Part shown: one piece after another, positions 13,859 to 15,844 of the stretch
How the letters are laid out: the number at the start of each line of letters is the position of its first letter
How positions within the stretch are numbered: the first letter of the stretch is position 1
Assembly (NCBI GenBank): GCA_013214245.1
Contig: JABSQE010000073.1
Coordinates: 1-15,844 of the forward strand
Reading direction: 5' to 3'
From: Hyphomicrobiaceae bacterium
GTDB lineage: Bacteria; Pseudomonadota; Alphaproteobacteria; Rhizobiales; Hyphomicrobiaceae
Length of the DNA stretch: 15,844 nucleotides
Notes under the pieces: model-generated
Databases searched by the model: none
What the model was told of the DNA's origin: nothing
Seen by the model: the letters and a program-made list of their open reading frames with translations, nothing else
Made by a program: the position numbers and the translations under genes

Positions 13859-15763
13859 TCACCGTTCAAACTCAGATACCTCTAATTTCGTAGCTATTTC
13901 AAGTTTTTTCAACTCTAAAATTCTCTGGTATACGTTCTCATCACACAAGATGAGACTTTCCTGTTCGGCATTTTCAATTTGGCTGCGCAGCATTCGTAAT
14001 TTGTGTGCAACAAGCTCTGCCTTCCATCCATCCGTCACCACACTCTTAGAAGCTCCAAACTCTGCAAAGCGATCGCAATTGTGATCTACGGAACACATGA
14101 CACTTTCTAAATCTTTTTCGAGACATGACTCGCTTAAATGCTTAATTATTATTGGTGTATCAAGCTCTACTTCGTCTGTTAATAACGATAATAAGCAATC
14201 ACATAATCGCTGGTGCCTTGGAGCAAAAAACTTCAACTCAGCAATCGTTTCAGCAAAATCAAAAAGTAGCCAGGGATGGTTAATCAATGCACGTATCAAT
14301 GAAGCCTCACGTTTATAGTTCTGTCCGTGCCCGGTAACTAAAGAATTACCCTCTAAACTTTTTGCTCGTTCTGGTAGTTCAAAGATGCTGTTTTGAATCT
14401 CTCGAGATCTACGTTTACTCGCATAAGTAGACCTTTGAGGCGTATGCTCATATCCAAAAGACACTTTTTTTTGAGGTTTTGAAAATGAATTAAAACGCCA
14501 AGCATCATGCAATCTCTGCTTTATTGCCCAGCGATAATGAGATTTCACACCAGTATCTGCTATTTGCTCTATTAAAATGTTAAAGCGAGCGTCAAGCGCT
14601 GCTTTGCGCTCTGGAGTTGACCATATGTCAGCTTCCCATTCACGCTGCCACAGCACCTCTTCTAGAGGCTTTGCTAGATCGATCAATGAACGCATAGTTT
14701 CAACTCCTCGCTGACGAATAACATCATCGGGATCAAGACCATCACTGAGAAAGATAAAACGTAGGCTGCGTCCGGGTTTCAGAATAGGCAATGCAACATC
14801 TAGAGCGCGATAAGCTGCTCTATGGCCAGCCTGATCTCCGTCAAAACACATAATAGGCTCAGGCGCAATACGCCACATCAATTGTAGTTGCTCCTTTGTA
14901 AGTGATGTTCCTAATGGAGCCACCGTCTGTAATATATTAACACGCGAGAGAGCTATCACATCCATGTAACCCTCAACAGTAATAAGTTCATGCTTTCGAA
15001 ATGCTGATTCTCTAGCACGATGAGCGTTATATAACAAATGTCTCTTACGAAACAATGGTGTCTCTGGTGAGTTGAGGTACTTAGCAGGATCCTCCGCCCG
15101 TAATGCTCGTCCGCCGAAGGCGACGACCTGCCCTTTAAAGTCGTGAATAGGAAATATTACTCGATTGCGAAAGCGATCGTATGATTGGCGGATGTCAGAA
15201 CCACCGACAAGCATACCAGACCGAATCATGTCGAACTCACTAAAACCTTTATTGCTTAGATGCGTTTTGAGTTTGTAACGATCATTGGGAGCGTAACCGA
15301 GCTCAAATTTAGATATCACATCGTCGTCAAGCTGACGTTTAGCAAGATAGTCTCGCGCCTGACCTCCAAATTCTGTATAAAGCTGCTTTTTAAAAAAATT
15401 AGCTGCTTCAGTCATTAGCAAAGCTAATCGTCTGTACTCGCATTCTCGGTCAGCTTCCGAATTATACAGACCGTTGAAAAGCTTGACCCCGGCTTCCAAA
15501 GCTAGTCTTTCTACAGCCTCCAAGAACGAAAGACCTTCAGTTTTGATTAAGAAAGTAAAGATATCACCATGTTCCTGAGTTGCAAAACAATGATAAAAAC
15601 CTTTAATATCGTTCACCGAAAATGATGGAGTCTTTTCTGTTTTAAATGGAGACAACCCCCAGAATTCATGCCCCTTCTTTTTAAGTAAAACCTTACGTCC
15701 CACTATTCTGCTGACGGGTATGCGGGCTTTGATTTCATCTAAAAACTGAGGGGCAAAACGCAT
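13859..15763 (-). CDS. dnaG: DNA primase with degenerate zinc-binding domain
   Basis: DnaG makes the RNA primers for chromosome replication and works with the DnaB helicase. The 634-aa product has the N-terminal zinc-type domain (1-95), the primase core with TOPRIM (about 215-350) and a C-terminal helicase-binding part (about 480-634). TOPRIM residues are intact: Glu265 in VEGYMDV, Asp308/Asp310 in FDGDQAG, and Asp345/Asp347 in DGLDPDD; RFRNRVIFPIHDFKGQVVAFGGRAL (197-221) is also conserved. In the N-terminal domain, three of the four E. coli-type zinc ligands are replaced: Ser38, Lys41 and Thr62 stand where Cys, His and Cys are expected, and only Cys59 remains, while EKTPSFSV and GFYHCF keep the fold signature. 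I recall similarly degenerate ligands in other alphaproteobacterial primases, so this may be ancestral. The start is ATG at 15763, with AAGGA at 15773-15777. rpoD follows on the same strand. Confidence 0.97.
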   Translation of the reverse strand: MRFAPQFLDEIKARIPVSRIVGRKVLLKKKGHEFWGLSPFKTEKTPSFSVNDIKGFYHCFATQEHGDIFTFLIKTEGLSFLEAVERLALEAGVKLFNGLYNSEADRECEYRRLALLMTEAANFFKKQLYTEFGGQARDYLAKRQLDDDVISKFELGYAPNDRYKLKTHLSNKGFSEFDMIRSGMLVGGSDIRQSYDRFRNRVIFPIHDFKGQVVAFGGRALRAEDPAKYLNSPETPLFRKRHLLYNAHRARESAFRKHELITVEGYMDVIALSRVNILQTVAPLGTSLTKEQLQLMWRIAPEPIMCFDGDQAGHRAAYRALDVALPILKPGRSLRFIFLSDGLDPDDVIRQRGVETMRSLIDLAKPLEEVLWQREWEADIWSTPERKAALDARFNILIEQIADTGVKSHYRWAIKQRLHDAWRFNSFSKPQKKVSFGYEHTPQRSTYASKRRSREIQNSIFELPERAKSLEGNSLVTGHGQNYKREASLIRALINHPWLLFDFAETIAELKFFAPRHQRLCDCLLSLLTDEVELDTPIIIKHLSESCLEKDLESVMCSVDHNCDRFAEFGASKSVVTDGWKAELVAHKLRMLRSQIENAEQESLILCDENVYQRILELKKLEIATKLEVSEFER

Positions 15764-15772
15764 TTAATATCA

Positions 15773-15777
15773 TCCTT
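15773..15777 (-). promoter_or_regulatory. Ribosome binding site of dnaG
   Basis: On the minus strand, AAGGA ends nine bases before the dnaG ATG, confirming the start. A 15-codon open frame enters from the right edge and ends at a TAA (15797-15799), 33 bases upstream of dnaG; it could be the tail of an upstream gene but is too short to name. Confidence 0.6.
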
Positions 15778-15844
15778 AATAGATTCTCTCAGAGATTTAT
15801 GTGACTCGCAAATACTGGTTCATACTAGATGTTCCAGCCCCGAC

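Noticed and set aside
13681..13893. Small plus-strand ORF of 70 codons in the dnaG-rpoD gap
   Set aside because: AT-driven Lys/Ser/Leu-rich sequence, runs into the end of dnaG on the other strand, no ribosome site.
15797..15844. Tail of a gene upstream of dnaG entering at the right edge
   Set aside because: Only 15 codons are visible and they match no family end I can name, so no gene is called.

Overview
This is a 15.8-kb AT-rich window from an alphaproteobacterium. The lineage is read from its gene types: an ExoR-like Sel1 protein, the long alphaproteobacterial form of SerC, a Rhizobium-type BluB, a prokaryotic Fe-S (6-4) photolyase, and a dnaG-rpoD pair with an alphaproteobacterial style of zinc-poor primase. 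By my count only about 64% of the window is coding. Long stretches without genes (up to 1.5 kb) separate intact single-copy genes, and no phage, IS element, transposase or CRISPR array is visible. This looks like a host-restricted symbiont in an intermediate stage of genome erosion. A tunicate symbiont such as Candidatus Endolissoclinum (Rhodospirillales) would fit, but that name is a guess from memory, not something the sequence proves.

Layout from left to right: the C-terminal part of uvrA (+, cut by the window edge); bluB (+); tRNA-Val(GAC) (+); an Fe-S cluster photolyase (-); a short Nudix hydrolase (+), divergent from the photolyase; a 1.5-kb stretch without genes but with a nested inverted repeat; an exoR-like gene (-); a 1-kb stretch without genes where serA would be expected; serC (-) with a terminator-like hairpin in its leader; another 1-kb stretch holding open but start-less frames and a short tandem repeat; then rpoD (-) and dnaG (-) in the conserved order dnaG-rpoD, separated by 581 bp.

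Functionally the window combines information processing (primase, housekeeping sigma factor, a valine tRNA), DNA repair (nucleotide excision by UvrA and light-driven repair by the photolyase), cofactor and amino-acid metabolism (BluB for the lower ligand of B12; SerC for serine and possibly PLP), and one periplasmic regulator of the ExoR type. The genes do not form a tight operon. Apart from dnaG-rpoD, the usual partner genes (serA, B12 genes, exoS/chvI) are not beside them. I found no convincing new multi-gene system. The best leads are the structured noncoding elements (6070-6139, 4636-4700, 10312-10329), the degenerate zinc modules in the primase and the Nudix hydrolase, and the retention of a full Fe-S photolyase in an eroding genome.
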